NCBI GenBank assembly: GCA_036937835.1 | Contig: CM072868.1 | Coordinates: forward strand, 9,463,001 to 9,527,000 | Direction: 5' to 3' | DNA from: Pampus argenteus | Lineage: Eukaryota; Chordata; Actinopteri; Scombriformes; Stromateidae | DNA length: 64,000 nucleotides | In this document: positions 1 to 12,457 of the stretch, piece by piece | Layout: the number at the start of each line of letters is the position of its first letter | How positions within the stretch are numbered: position 1 is the stretch's first letter | The notes under the pieces: generated by a model | The model's input: the letters and a program-made list of their open reading frames with translations, nothing else | Told to the model about the DNA's origin: nothing | Databases searched by the model: none | Program-made: the position numbers and the translations under genes

Positions 1-779
1 TGGTTTTATATAAACTAGTTTTGAGAAAAGAGCCCTTGACAGTACCTGGAAACATGCTCAGTGTATACTTATATAGATATAGTCACTCCTGTAGCTGATG
101 ATAGTTGTCTGACAGGTTCAGCTTTGTCTCCACACACACACACACACACACATCTGTAGGTCACATAGTGCTGAGGAATTTGTAACACAGACAAAAGGAC
201 AGCGCTGGGAGGGTATAGGAAGGCCTGTTGTCCCTACCCCCATGCTGCCAGTTGGTCATGAATCTAGCATGAGATTGGCTTAGCATGGGGCTCAGGATAG
301 GCCCTGTGGGGATTAGAGGATAGAGAGAGAGAGAGAGAGAAGAACAAAGGTTATTGAGAAAAAGAGAAGACAGCTCAGTATGTGAAAGTTAGTACCACCA
401 GGGAGAGAGGGTGACTGATTTAGAGGAGGAGGTACAAAGAAAGGAGAGGTAGTTCAGACAGAAAGATGGCCTTGGTAGAAAGAGAAAAACGCCAGCTTCA
501 AGTTGACAATGGAGAAAATATCCAGCATTGAGAAAGTATTAAGAGAGGAAGGGAGGAGTGGCAGGATGTTGAAACAGGAGAAATTGTCAATTGGTATCAC
601 AAAAACAAGAGGTTATATAGAAGGAGAGGGGGTCAGTGTGAGCTTACACCAGAGGAGGATTACTTACCAGGCAACACAAGCCTACACAGGTTTACAGGAA
701 GGTTAATAGACCGACCAAAGCTAAAGTAACTGGAGTTAGACAGAGGAACAGTAGACATGGAGGAAGAAGAAGCTAATAG
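1..779. other. 5' flank of the kinase gene, no gene seen
   Basis: No exon is supported here. The stretch holds a (CA)n microsatellite at about 131-152, a (GA)n run at about 322-342 and a long purine-rich tract from about 340 to 780. An open frame at 503-706 is low-complexity and shows no domain. If the kinase has a long N-terminal first exon, as mammalian ITPKC does, it would lie left of the window and this would be intron. Confidence 0.5.
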
Positions 780-959
780 ATGATTGTGAAGGATCCAATG
801 ACAACAGAGAGGCACACAGCCATGCCGGGGCTCATCTGTGGTGACCCCGCGCTGATGGTGCAGGGTATTTTGTGCTGGATGCGTTCTCGCTTCGTCTCGG
901 GGGCTGTGTGCGCCTCTGTCAGCGCCTGCCTCCTCCTACATTACTGCTCTGTCTGCCAG
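780..959 (+). CDS. itpkc: Putative short first coding exon of the kinase
   Basis: This exon ends at CAG followed by a consensus donor (GTAAGA at 960) in phase 0, which matches the phase 0 start of the next exon at 4355. An in-frame TAG sits directly before the ATG at 780. The ATG at 822 has the better Kozak context (G at -3) and may be the real start, giving a leader of 46 residues. The encoded peptide is hydrophobic and cysteine-rich in its second half (VSGAVCASVSACLLLHYC). That is unlike the long, proline- and acid-rich N-terminal regions known from mammalian ITPKs, so it may be an alternative first exon. Only transcripts can settle this. Confidence 0.5.
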
Positions 960-1330
960 GTAAGAAATAAAGAAGTCTCAGATTCATCAGGAGATTTGAA
1001 TACAGACAGTTGTATGAATTTCTTTAGAAGATACAGAGCAGATGATATAAGAGGCGATTCAAATGCAGAAGACATGTTTGGGTATTAAAATATAATTTGA
1101 TTGATAGACCTGATCTCTTGCAGCTGTGACTGTTGTCTGCTGCAGTCTGCACACTCTCCTGTGTAGCTGTGATGCTCTCTCTCATGTTTCAGGCTGGAAT
1201 ACTGTCAGGATATTTTATACAATCAGTCCAATTTTCTTGCCAATTTATTAGGTACACCTAGCTAAAACTAACGAGAGGGTTTTTTAATATTTTGTTTACA
1301 TCACACACACACGCATATATATATGTATAA

Positions 1331-1365
<35 letters not shown>

Positions 1366-4300
1366 CATATATATATATATTATTATAAGTGCTGTAAGAA
1401 ATATAATGAAGAGTACCTCCTCCTCATCATCAGTAGTAAAATAACTTTAAGTGATGATGATGATGATGTCACACATGATCACACATCAGACATGAGTGTG
1501 TATGTATGTATGTGAGCGTGTTGAAGAGGAGACTATAAAGGAACATTGCTGCTGTCATTGTGACTTCTACAAGTATGACCATTGTCATGTGAGTGTGTGT
1601 GGTGTGTGTGTGAGAGAGAGAGACAAATATCCGGGATGTCGACAATAAGAAAAAAGGAGAAATAAGTGACTGAACACTGAAGCTTATGAAACATAGAATG
1701 ACGAGATAAAACTGTGTGTGTCAGCGTGACCCCCCACACACACACACACACACATTTATATATATATATATGAGTGCATAAAGACAAAGTGGAGATGGTG
1801 AAGTTTGGACTGCGGGAGGTGAAATGTAACCTGTGTGTGGGATGAAGAGACAAAGTGAGAGAACAGTGCAGAGCGGTTTAAAATGAAGCAACAATCGAGA
1901 CTTTTTACCTGCGAACTGTAGATATTCTCAACATTTATTAAAACATTTTTTTTCTTTAAACACTTGCATATGCAGAACATTAGCAGCATTAGCTCTCACA
2001 ACGTCTTGTAATATGAGGCAGATACATTTAAACCCACAGAGGCAACACAATAAGCCGGCAGCTTGAAGTAATCGGAGAGAGAGCCTGAGGGCTGGAGACT
2101 TCCTCTCCTGTTTCATCTCTCGCTGAAGTCGTCTTAAGATGAGGACAGATGCTGATAATAAGAGTCAAAATATAAAGAATCTGGTGGGTAAACATCAGAT
2201 GTTTTTTTCTCTTTTAAAGAGGCTGATCTATACATGTATGAGCATCGCCTCTTTATTTAGAGGTAGCCTCTTGTTTTGAACCTTGCATACCATGTTCATA
2301 ATTACCGTAACACTTACAGCAGCACTTTGGTGAGTTTTACTGTGCTGACGGGGTGGAGTGTCTGAAGTTGGACTGCTGGTTGTGTTTTTATGTGGGTTAA
2401 GGTTGTTAGTTGTAAAGCTCATATTTTTTTTCTGCTGAGTTTTCAATACAACTGTCCTGCTGGAAACAGAGAAAAAGAGGATAAATACTGGAAACACTAG
2501 GAGATGGTTTTTAAAAGGTTGGATGTTGGTGTGTTTAAAAGACTCCTGAGCAAAAACAAACTCCCAGATAGACAGAACAACCAAGCACAAAGACTCATCA
2601 CTGTAGAGGAGATATCTGGAGGGAGATAATATTTCAAATTCCAGGAGAAACACTGTTGATAAGTAAAGAAATGAGTGTGTGTGTCAGAAGAGGCTTGTTG
2701 TAGTTTATACCTGCTCTGAAGCAGGGAAAGGATTGTAGAAAAAAAGTACCTGGAAATGATGTGACATACTGTAGAGAAAATAGTGATAAATATGACCTAG
2801 GGACCTTTTTGAAAAAAACAAAGTGATTTGCAAGTACTGTTTAGTGGCATAAATAATTTCCCAAGTGTCAACATAAGTGTCGTGTTGCAAATTGCAGTTT
2901 GCATATTGCAAATTCGATGAAATGCTGTTTGCGTTCTTGTGTTTCGTCATCACTCTTGGCCCTGACGCAGCAGAGGTTTTGGTGGGGTTAATCTGTTGAT
3001 ACGATCGGAGGCTCAGGTCACTAGTAGTGCCATAGTGAACCGATACACAGTTATAGAAAACAGCCACAAAGTCTATTTCAAACCTACTTCAACAAGGCCC
3101 TCTGTTTAGCATTTATAAGTCAACTGTTAATAAATGTACACTATAATGTAGTTTATTAATGTATTTATCAATGTATATTGATGTCAATGTATTTGTCTTT
3201 ATTACATTGCATTATGTTATGGTATGGTATAGTATAGTATAGTAAAAGCTCTTTTATGTCTTAAATAAGGACTTTTTAAAATTTTTAATTGTTAAATTGA
3301 CTGAAATGTTTTTCTTGATTACATTAAATATTCACAACTCAACAAGCAGTAATCAAAATGTTTGCTAATCTGGTTCAACTAACCCTGAACAGATTATTTT
3401 GTGTTTTATTTAGGAATCCATCGGCCGTAGTAAAAAGCTCTTTAAACTTTTGAGTTTCAAAACAACACTCCTTTAACTCAAATAAAGCCTGTTTTTCAAG
3501 TAAACAGAGACCCGCTGTTTGTGCATATAATCCTGCATGACGACTGTTTTATTGAGTTTCAACATGGCAGCTGTGGAAAGAATGCATCCGAGGAGAGCAG
3601 AGATAGGCAGACATGTAAACATGACAGAGATACTGCAGACAGGGAGAATATACAGTCGCTGACAGACGTTATTCAGCTGTAAAAGATTAATTTTATGATT
3701 ACTGCTTTGTGTGCCTGCACTTTATTACTCACTTAACCTGTTTGACTTTTATCATCTGTGTTCAATATGATCAAATAAATTCCAAACACTAACCAACTCA
3801 TAAAGTATAGGAATGATGAAAGAAACATGTGCTGTAATGTAACACACAGACACACACAGACACACACACACACACCCAACACCCTGGCTGTTAATTTGTT
3901 GTGATTTCCCACACACACACGTCCAATCAGTCGATGTCAGTTTGCTTGCATCACGGCCCCTGTTGCATGCTGTCCTTGCTCTGGTGTTTCCCAACACAGA
4001 TAACCATTATGCGCACACACGCACACACACACAGAGTTTCGGACAGTACAGTACTGTTTTACAACACCACACTAAAGGCTTTGGTAAATGTTTTATGAAT
4101 GGGCTTTGTCATGTACATCGTGCACCTGGCCTTGGCTAAAGAGGAGGATCTGTCCAATGTCTACTGGGGTGTGTGTGTGTGTGTCAGTATGTGCACACTA
4201 CACAGGGTGTGTTTTCTTTTAATGGATAACCATGCTACTTGTCTGTATTTAGCTCAGTGCTTTGTTTGAAACCATGCAGATTAGTCACTGCTGCAGATTA

Positions 4301-4893
4301 GTCATTTGTTACCACTAAGCTCTTTTTTTAATTTGATTTAATTTGTTTTTCCAGAATAAGTCTTGGCAAAAGTTGAAGACCATGGTTCACTGGTCCCCCT
4401 TTGTCGTGTCCTTCAAGAAGCGTTACCCGTGGGTGCAGCTAGCTGGCCATGCAGGTATGTGAAAATACACAATCCGTGCATAATATCCCTACACGTGTTC
4501 TCTTTTAGCTTCAGGTCTTTAATCTTCTTCGTCTATCTGCCTCTTTCTTCCAGGTAACTTTCAGGCTGGCGAGTACGGACGCTTGTTGAAGCGATACTGC
4601 GAGTGTGAGCAGCAGTGCCTACAGAAGTTGATGAAGGACACTCTGCACTCCTATGTGCCTGGTTATTATGGTGTAGTACAGAGAGATGAGCAGGACTATA
4701 ACCTGATGGATGACCTGTTGGCTGACTTTGACTCACCGTCCATCATGGATTGCAAGATGGGCAGCAGGTAAGTCTCAATACAGGATGAAGAAATCAGTGT
4801 AAGATTTTTCAGCGAAATTGACTGCAGCAGCCAAATTATCAGAACTGACCTTGTGTGCTTTTGCAGATACTGTGAGCCTTGAATATTAACCTT

Positions 4894-4941
<48 letters not shown>

Positions 4942-6308
4942 AAGTTTGAGCACAGCTTTCTCCCAGCAGAATTAAAATTAGAGAACACATTGAGACTAAA
5001 GCAAATACATTACAAAGGACAAACAAATGAATACAAATAACTAATAGGAAAATAAAATGCAACTTGAAAGTATTAAATATTAAGCTTATTTTCTCCCATC
5101 AGGACATATTTGGAGGAGGAGCTGATTAAGGCCAGAGAGCGTCCACGTTTGCGGAAGGATATGTATGAGAAGATGGTCGCAGTGGACCCCGGGGCCCCGA
5201 CAGAGCAGGAGAAGACACAGCAGGGCGTCCTCAAACCCAGATACATGCAGTGGAGGGAGACGCTGAGCTCCACAGCCACTCTGGGCTTCCGCATCGAAGG
5301 CATTAAGGTCAGATGTGGTCCAGCACTTTGAACATGCCTAGTGTTAGAGAAGAGAACAAACACCGTGTACAGAAAATGAACAGATTAATGGGAGTAAATA
5401 TTTCAGTCTGTTACAGCAAAGAGCATACACTGAACAACAGTCTATTAAAGGTTTTGGTGGGATGTGCAGCCACAAAGGAGACTGTTTATTCTTTTGAAAA
5501 TAAATCTGGGGCTTATTATCATCTGGTATATCAGACAACTCTGGCTTTATGTTTCGTCGAATCCTAAGCAAAACACAGGTATTATTTTCCTGTCATGCAG
5601 GTTAAAACAGGTTTGTAAAAGGGTAGAACATGGTTAACAGTATCTAATGTTTTCTCTTTCTTTTTTTTACAGAAAGCTGATGGGACCTGCAACACCAACT
5701 TTAAGAAGACAAAACACAGAGAGCAAGTGATGCAGGCTTTGGAGGACTTTGTTGATGGAAACATTCAGATTCTGGTAAGTTTCTAGTTCACCGTACGATT
5801 AATTTCAGTGGTATTTTTGTCTTTGTGAACGTTACAAAGCAAGCCTGTTAGCTTTAGCTATCGGGTATAACATTCCTGCATCTCTAACTCTTCTTTTAGA
5901 AACTCTACCTGCAGCGGCTGGAGGAACTTCGCTCAGCGCTGGAGCAGTCGCAGTTCTTCAGGACACACGAGGTAAATTATGATTTCTAAACAAACCTGTT
6001 GTCCGTGTTGAATATTTGTGATCTCATCTGTTCCTGAGCTTCTGTACTGAATCGTTGGCATGCCTAAACTCACCTGTCTCACCGGTTTGTCATCGTAGGT
6101 CGTGGGCAGCTCTCTTCTGTTTGTGCACGACGCCTCGGGGAAGGCCAGAGTGTGGATGATCGACTTCGGGAAGACTGTTCCCCTGCCAGCCCCTCGTACC
6201 CTGGACCACAGGACTCCCTGGGTGGAGGGCAACAGGGAGGACGGCTACCTGTGGGGACTGGACAACCTCATAGACATTTTGAGCAGTATGCACCCACAGA
6301 CGCCGTGA
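780..6308 (+). CDS. itpkc: Inositol-trisphosphate 3-kinase, ITPKC-like (7 exons)
   Basis: The enzyme phosphorylates Ins(1,4,5)P3 to Ins(1,3,4,5)P4 with ATP, ending IP3 calcium signals; the family is calmodulin-regulated and cytosolic or cytoskeletal. Coding exons: 780-959, 4355-4454, 4554-4767, 5103-5307, 5673-5774, 5900-5971, 6099-6308. All junctions are GT-AG and in phase, giving 360 residues. Exon 2 encodes a basic/aromatic stretch (KSWQKLKTMVHWSPF, then VVSFKKRYPWVQLAGHAG) at the family's calmodulin-binding position and the start of the kinase core. Exon 3 carries the PSIMDCKMG motif (about residues 155-163, with the conserved D and K). Exon 4 has RYMQWRETLSSTATLGFRIEG. The last exon has SSLLFVHD and the metal-binding IDFGKT motif (312-317), then EGNREDGYLWGLDNL. 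The catalytic part is certain. The ITPKC rather than ITPKA/ITPKB call rests mainly on ACTMAP and SNRPA next door. Exon 1 is the weak point (separate entry). The gene is convergent with ACTMAP. Confidence 0.9.
960..4354 (+). other. Kinase intron 1 (3.4 kb)
   Basis: This intron holds (AT)n blocks at about 1312-1384, a (CA)n-(TA)n compound repeat at about 1735-1771, (CA)n at 3843-3875 and 4012-4034, and (GT)n near 4170-4185. I see no additional exon with family similarity. Open frames on either strand are simple-sequence or AT-rich artefacts. Confidence 0.6.
4889..4944. repeat. (TA)n microsatellite inside a perfect inverted repeat
   Basis: In kinase intron 3 a run of TA dinucleotides is flanked by CTTTGTGTGT on the left and its exact reverse complement ACACACAAAG on the right. 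The whole stretch of roughly 50 bp is therefore self-complementary. Confidence 0.85.
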
Positions 6309-9068
6309 GAGGGAGGCAGGAGGACTTCAGTGAAAGATAGGCCCCGAGTCCTGATGGTAGAAGATGCAAGAAGAGAAAGAATTCGAAGGAAAGAAATCAT
6401 TAAAAGGTCAATTTGATTATTTAGTTTTTTCCAAACACGCACCATGACGCAAAATATCCAAGTGTCTTTTTCCAGTTGTACCTGTGCAAGAAGAACGAGA
6501 CAAACACAGAATCTTTATTGCAAAGTGGAATTTGCCAAAGGCCAGCACCATGCGTCATGCTCCACATGTCTCTGAGACTCATTTTGACAGTCTTAGGTTT
6601 ATGGACTTCTGACTCACTTTTGCCTACAAAGGGACTCATGTAAAACATCTCCCTCATCACCATCTCCCCCTGTTGGTTAGAGGTGCGCATGGCAGCCTCC
6701 CAACCATGAACTTGATCCAAAGTTATTTTACATGATCTTTGAGGAACTCAAGTCATTTTTGTCATGGACCATTTTTGTTGTTTAAGTATACAGAAACACT
6801 AAAACACTGGTTAAACCGTGTGTTAACAGAGTCACTCATGTAAATACAGCTTAATTTAATTTTTATTTCTTTGGCCTTCGTATAACCTGCTTACCTTGCC
6901 TGTACAGTTTCTGTGCCTAGCATTTTTAAAGAAACAGTTGTTTGGTCATTCCAGTGCAAGTGGACTCCTGCTATTTTTCTTCCAAAGAGTTCACCCAAGT
7001 ATGAACTGAGTGACATTTAATCCCAAAGTTGAACTTCTAGTAGAAACTGAAAGTGTTTTCTAAATTGGATTTTTCTGTGATAATGCAGTGAAAGTGTCTT
7101 AGATATAATTTTTTTTTTTTCATTTAACTGTACAGTAAGCAGCTTGGCAGCCTTGTTTGTCTGGAATTTGTTGCACTATGAATTCTCACAAAGCCATTGA
7201 ACAAAACAAGCGGTGCCTCTGTGCGTTAAGATAGGAAGCAGCACTCAAATACTGGGTTTACAGAGGCTCGATTCTCTCCGATCAGTGTTGCTTTTAGATT
7301 TTCTTGGAATCTTACACTAAAGCGTAGTAAAAGGCTGAAATGAAACTGGAAAAACTGTGAGGTTTCACTTGTATATCAACTAACTTATGATCTGGAAACT
7401 GGAAAATCTGAATGTCCTATGATTCAAGGCACGTCGAATACAGGAGTATCAGTCAAACGTGAGAATGATACTTTAAACCTCATTTAGCTACACTAAACGG
7501 TTTGAATTGTTGAGGGTTTACAAAGAAAAGAGCAACAAGAGCTTGTAACACTGTTATATTTATGTTTACGGCCATACGTGATGTCCTGGATCGGATATAA
7601 CAGCGGGTAGCGGATATAACAGCCGTGAGTCTTCCAGACGTCCTTTGACGGTGTCAGGAAGCATTGCTTTGTGTGTGTGTGTGTGTGTGCGTGTGTGTGT
7701 GCTTGTGTGCGTGTGTGGGCGGCTCACCCAGTACAAGACAAGCTTTCGAAACGAGTGCTGCAAACATCTGACTTCATGAAATTGGAATTCTGGTTCAGGA
7801 ATTCAGTCTTTCTATCTCTGAAAACTAAACGGAACTTAAGAGAGAAATAATGTCGTGTTTACAAAGTATTATATTTCTTCGCCCACAAATTCTCTTTATT
7901 TGTAACGTAGAAGCAAACTATCAGGTTTTTAAACGGGGTGCTTTCTATGTGAGAAAACTGGATTCATAACCACACTTTGTATTTTTAAAGGCAGTGCGAC
8001 TGGTGAAAATTGTTCCCTGCTTTGTCCAGAAGGTCATGGATTGCAATAAACTGGAAAGAAGATTTTTCAGAGTTTGACTTTGTTTTTTGGCCGTCTGCTT
8101 CAAACACACAAATCAACCGTCAGATACACGATTTATTTGTCCATCACACAGTTTTGCTGCTTTCACATTTAACCTGTAAAGCTATTCCTTCAGGTTGGCA
8201 ACTATTTCCATTATCATTTACTCTGTTGATCAATCGAATCAAAGGTGACATCTTAATGATTTTTTTTTTTAATCCAACAGTCACAAATCCCAGTCTAAGA
8301 ACCATTTATAGACAAAATAATAGTTCAGTTCTGGTTTATCAAGTGAATAAAATATTTTTCAGTTATTCATGTTGGTGCAACAACCCTTTAAATTCTTTGT
8401 TGGATCCAACTAAAAATATTAAAGGGAGCTACCTCAGCAGAAGGGCTACAACTATACATTTATCAATTAGTTGATTGACAGAAAATTAATCTAATAATCA
8501 AATTAAAAACAACTATTTGATTAATTATTTAATGAGTCATTTTTTAAGAAAAAAAAAAAAGCTAATTTAATCTGGTTCCAACCTCGTATATGGGAATATT
8601 TTACAGTTTCCTCTGATAACTGAATATCTTTGGATTGTTGGCTGTCAGTGAAGACAGAAAAAGACACTTTAGACTGAGAATGGTGACGTTTTAAAGACCA
8701 GAGTAATCAATAATTAAATAATTATTAGTTGCAGCCTGACTCGGTATCACAAAATCTTTAAATGCATTTATTTATTGTCTCATATCGTCATACCATTTGC
8801 TCCTAACAGGATTCATGAAACATACAGTATCATTACAGTCAAACACTTTGGTTCATGAAGCCTTTTTCAGAACCATGTGGAAGGAACTCATCACGCTGAA
8901 AGGGATGACACATCAAACTCATCACGCTGAAATAAATCCACATCTGTAAATACTCATTATTTATTTACATGGGATATTCTGCAATATCATTCACGTTACG
9001 TCATAAAAATTCACTGCAACCTCTTAACAGGTAAACTTGATCTCTGTCCACCGCAGTGTCAGCCTTAG
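6309..9068. other. Convergent 3' region between the kinase and ACTMAP
   Basis: The tail-to-tail interval should hold both 3' UTRs. On the plus strand, AATAAA at 8045-8050 and 8346-8351 are possible kinase polyadenylation signals, though a nearer signal may be used. TTTATT motifs near 8767 and 8951 could serve ACTMAP on the minus strand. A (GT)n microsatellite lies at about 7671-7717 and a MITE-like repeat at about 8443-8738. I see no further gene; the 154-codon frame at 8010-8474 has no recognisable domain and runs into the repeat. Confidence 0.55.
8443..8738. mobile_element. MITE-like repeat with GCAACTA-type inverted ends
   Basis: The left end reads GGGCTACAACTA and the right end TAGTTGCAGCC, imperfect terminal inverted repeats. 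They bound an AT-rich body with TAATCAAT/ATTAATT motifs. This matches a short non-autonomous element very common in teleost genomes, identified from general familiarity rather than a library search. Related copies are at 10945-11203 and, as a fragment, near 46371. Confidence 0.55.
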
Positions 9069-11713
9069 TCACTGCGTCTGTGTCCTTGTGTGGAGTAACA
9101 CTGCCTGGCCAGCCAGTCCGGCTTCCACCCCTCCTTGAGGAACCACATACTGTGTCCCGTCACTGGCTCTCTGAGGATCCATCGTCCTTAGCTGCTCGTT
9201 GCTCTGAGCGACGCTGTCCAAACTCCACAGCTGGTAGCGCAAGCTTTTACCCTGTTTCGCCAGAATGTGAACCTCTCTGAGGCCGATGGGACAAGGTGAG
9301 CCGACGTCACCGGGCAGGTAGAGCCAGGGCAGAGTGTCGTCAGGCTCAGTGCACTCTGTGCTCAAGCTGCCCTGGTCCAGTCCGAGGAGGACACCTGGAA
9401 GAGATAGATGCTGTAAATGTATAACATGTTGACTGGCTGAATGAGCAGGTGAGTGAACTACCTGGTCTTACCTGAAGCGACAGCCCAGTGCGCCCTGTGG
9501 CCACTACGCTGGCACGGCTCGTGGTTGTAATCCTCGTCATATCTGTACACACTGTCAAGGCATTTTGTCCTCTGGCTGTTTCTGCTGTGACTTTTTAATA
9601 CCACACAGAATGTTTCACAATCATATTGTCCAAAGTTTGAAAGTGTGATGGAAAACCAGTAGGGACGATATGACCCAGAATTATTTTTTATATTTTATTA
9701 TTATATTTTAGTGCTGTATGTGGTATGTAACAATAATTCCCCATGATATAATTAACTGAATTAATGTGACCTGCATTTGGATAAGTGTCAGGAAATTAAT
9801 ACATGGAGTAACCAATAAAAATTAATTTCAAGTTAAATATCTGTGGTGACAGTGTTTGCTACAGGTCTTAAATTGAAGACTTTATATTACGTTTTGAGGC
9901 CTTTTTGAAGGAAACTGAATTCAGTGTTTTTTCTTAAGACTTTTCAAAACATGCAGATATCCTTTTTTCTTTTATGTCAATCCTATGAAGTAAAAAAGCA
10001 ACCAGATAACAAAATGATTCCTGACACAACAACACCCTCATGGCAGCTCTGCTTGGATTTAGGATACGGGATGAGAACCGGCTGTCTTCCCCACAGGTGT
10101 GTGATGATAGTAGCAGCGTTTTTACCACCTAAACCACCTGACAGCAGCTCTGCCTTGCAGCTGCAAACCTCTTCTGCAAGCAAGGCCATGTTGTTAGCTG
10201 GAAAAATAAAAATGAGGACATAAAGGAAACCCGGATCAAAACACTATAAAAAAGCATTTAATAGATTGTGAAACACAAAAGCCTGAGTCACCAGTAAAAC
10301 AAATAAAAGTTTGAGTTACATCATGCTGCAGTTTATAGAAGTTAAGTCACTGTTACAGCTCGAGCAGCACCTAGTGGTCTCAATGTGTGTATTCTGCCTT
10401 TGGGATGGATTAAATATTTCCTCATGTGATCAGAAAACTTTTGCTGCCCACGAATTTCCAATTTTCAAAATTGGGTTAAAAACATTTACCTGAAAACATT
10501 TCACCCTGCGCTGTGTATCCCCTGCTCAGCGCTGTCTGAACAACTGCATCCATGTCAATACTTGGCTGCGGCTGACAAAGTTGAGCAGCCATCCACAAAG
10601 CAACCAGACCACACCTGAAAGGTAAATGAATAACACTCACAGTCACGCCCTGGCAAAATGTCACATTTAATAACCCAAGTACACACACAAAGGTTGTGGG
10701 AATGTATTCAACCTTCCCTAACTTACTGTGGACCGTCTTGGATCAGAGAAGGCACGTATGTGTTCATCAGTATCCACTGCAGATCTTTCCTGAAACTAAA
10801 GCACAAATAACACACTTCATGACATAACCATACATTATTACATACATACGCTCAGTTGCCAGCATATTTCAAATTTTTTATTTTGTAGAGACCAAAAGTT
10901 AACAATAAAAAATATACTTAAATATAATAAAAAATCAAGTATTACAGGACTGCAACTAACAATTATTTTCTTTTTTAATATTTAGTTGTTTGGTCCATAA
11001 AATGTCAGAAGAAAGAGGGTTGTTGCATCAATGTGGTATAAAAATTCTGGATGAAGCACAAAGAAAATAATTTCTCACCCATTTACTTTGTCGGCAAACA
11101 GTTTTTCAACTGAATCTCCAGGAAATACACTAGTAAACATTCAAAATACTTGGCTATTAATGTAAAAGATGACAACTAATCAATTATATTGTTGCAGCTC
11201 TAAAGTTTTACATTAGACCAATCGATTTACCACAATTATTACGGAGGGTAGACTAATTAATGAATTAATTTATCAACTAATCATTCAAGATCTAAACACT
11301 TCACAAAGGGAGATTTGATTGCAGGACTGTTGTACAAGTGAGTCTAATAAACCAGAAAACCCTGGTGTGTGTGTTTATGTTCCTGGAAGAAAATAACATC
11401 TGATAAAAATGTAAGTACATGTGACACATGATGTGTGTGTCATATGTGTAATTTTATAGTGCGGCTGTATGAGGATGTGTCCAGTTACATGTGCAGAGAG
11501 TCTAACTTTAAACAGGGACCTGCTGTCTCTGTGCCTGAGCAGTAACAGGGCCTCTGTGTGGTCTCCTTCAACTGGACTCCTGCTGCTGGCTATAGTCTGA
11601 TACAGCTTCTTCTTTTGGGCTGAAGATGGAGGAAGTGCTGGACCTAGAGCAGGAGGAGGAGGAGGAGGAGGAGCAGGTGGAGGAGGAGGTGACAGGGAGC
11701 ACTTCATTGACAT
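9069..11713 (-). CDS. actmap: Actin maturation protease (ACTMAP / C19orf54), 6 coding exons
   Basis: ACTMAP is the cysteine protease that removes the N-terminal acetylated residue of actins. Coding exons, transcription order: 11713-11520, 10795-10727, 10614-10490, 10197-10068, 9542-9472, 9394-9069. All junctions are in phase, giving 304 residues (human about 351). Residues 1-30 form a proline-rich leader (SPPPPPAPPPPPPPALGPAL), as in the human protein. Exon 3 starts with the nucleophile motif GPQCGLVALW (Cys at about 89). RGYTAQGEMFS and LLSGGLGG follow. The DEDYNHEPC and GHRAHWAV segment (likely catalytic His at about 191) precedes a C-terminal domain with LAKQGKSLRYQLW and YVVPQGGVEAGL. The start at 11713 has A at -3; a 5' exon near 12021 has an ATG but is out of frame with the proline stretch, so I treat it as untranslated. 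The gene is convergent with the kinase and divergent from SNRPA, as expected for the 19q13.2 cluster. Confidence 0.9.
10945..11203. mobile_element. MITE-like repeat, second copy, in ACTMAP intron 1
   Basis: The ends are AGGACTGCAACTAAC and its approximate inverse TTGTTGCAGCTCT. The interior contains TTAGTTGTTTGGTCCATAA and AATGTCAGAA, characteristic of this teleost element. It belongs to the same family as 8443-8738. Confidence 0.55.
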
Positions 11714-12030
11714 GTTCTCCTGACACAAAGGAAAGTTTAGTTAGTTATATAACATCTTTGCAGAAAAGAGGCAAGTTACAGCTGCTCTTTAATACACTCA
11801 AACACTAATTCATACACAAACAAAGTTGCTCCCCACCTTCACTGACAACTTTGGTAACGAAGCTCTGTTGCCAAAAATAATCGCCGTTACTTTATTTAAA
11901 AAGGTACGAAAATCTCCTCCTGCTATCGCTCACAAAAAAAACATAAGCTTGTAATATTTCACATACTGGTTCCAACAACCACTTTAACACTAGCATGAGC
12001 AGCTAACACCGGTTTTCTGTCCATATTTGG

Positions 12031-12060
12031 CAGCTTCTTCTTCGTGTGTCTTGGCGGCAG
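12031..12060 (-). repeat. CTGCCGC...CACGAAGAAGAAG motif at the ACTMAP 5' end
   Basis: On the minus strand this reads CTGCCGCCAAG then ACACACGAAGAAGAAG and lies just upstream of the putative ACTMAP first exon. A close copy sits at 55582-55606 at the probable CLASRP 5' end. It resembles a short sequence seen near many fish gene starts, perhaps the tail of an old repeat. Confidence 0.5.
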
Positions 12061-12078
12061 TAGAGACCAGAGACGACG

Positions 12079-12457
12079 ATGAAGTCAGCTTCCGATTCGT
12101 AGTTAAGTTAAGGGAAACATAAATAATGAAAGCGACAGATTCTCCGTTTTTTTCACCACTTATACTATGACAAATTATCAGACATCGTAGTAAAAATGTT
12201 ATTCATATTTCTGGCCAGTTTGAAGGAGGGTGAGAGAACCAGTAAAGAAAATGTACTCTATAGGATTTGATTTACATTTGTTTTTAATTGAGAAAATTTA
12301 GCTCGAACGTAGTCAAACCAATAAATTGAAGAGAAGTTAAATCATGCTGCGCCCCTCATTTTTCACAATTGGAATAAACGTTTCACCAATCTGACACTGC
12401 GTTTTCCCTTCCCTTAACTTTCCCCCTAACATCGAATCGGAAACTGACTTCAGCTCG
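12079..12457. mobile_element. Foldback/MITE-like element between divergent genes
   Basis: The left end (TGAAGTCAGCTTCCGATTCG at about 12081-12100) is repeated inverted at the right end (12433-12452) with one mismatch in 20. Both ends are followed inwards by a diverged AGTTAAGGGAA segment. The interior of about 340 bp has no open frame. The structure is that of a non-autonomous DNA transposon; no clear target-site duplication was found by eye. Confidence 0.65.

Noticed and set aside
8010..8474. 154-codon frame between the kinase and ACTMAP
   Set aside because: No domain or family resemblance, and it runs into the MITE-like repeat at 8443.
11626..11808. Plus-strand frame encoding a poly-glutamate peptide
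   Set aside because: It is the antisense of the proline-rich start of ACTMAP, whose exon is supported by splice phase and homology.
12002..12023. ATG at about 12021 (minus) as the ACTMAP start
   Set aside because: It reads open for 19 codons to a donor, but its phase does not join the proline-rich frame of the next exon; the ATG at 11713 gives the expected protein.
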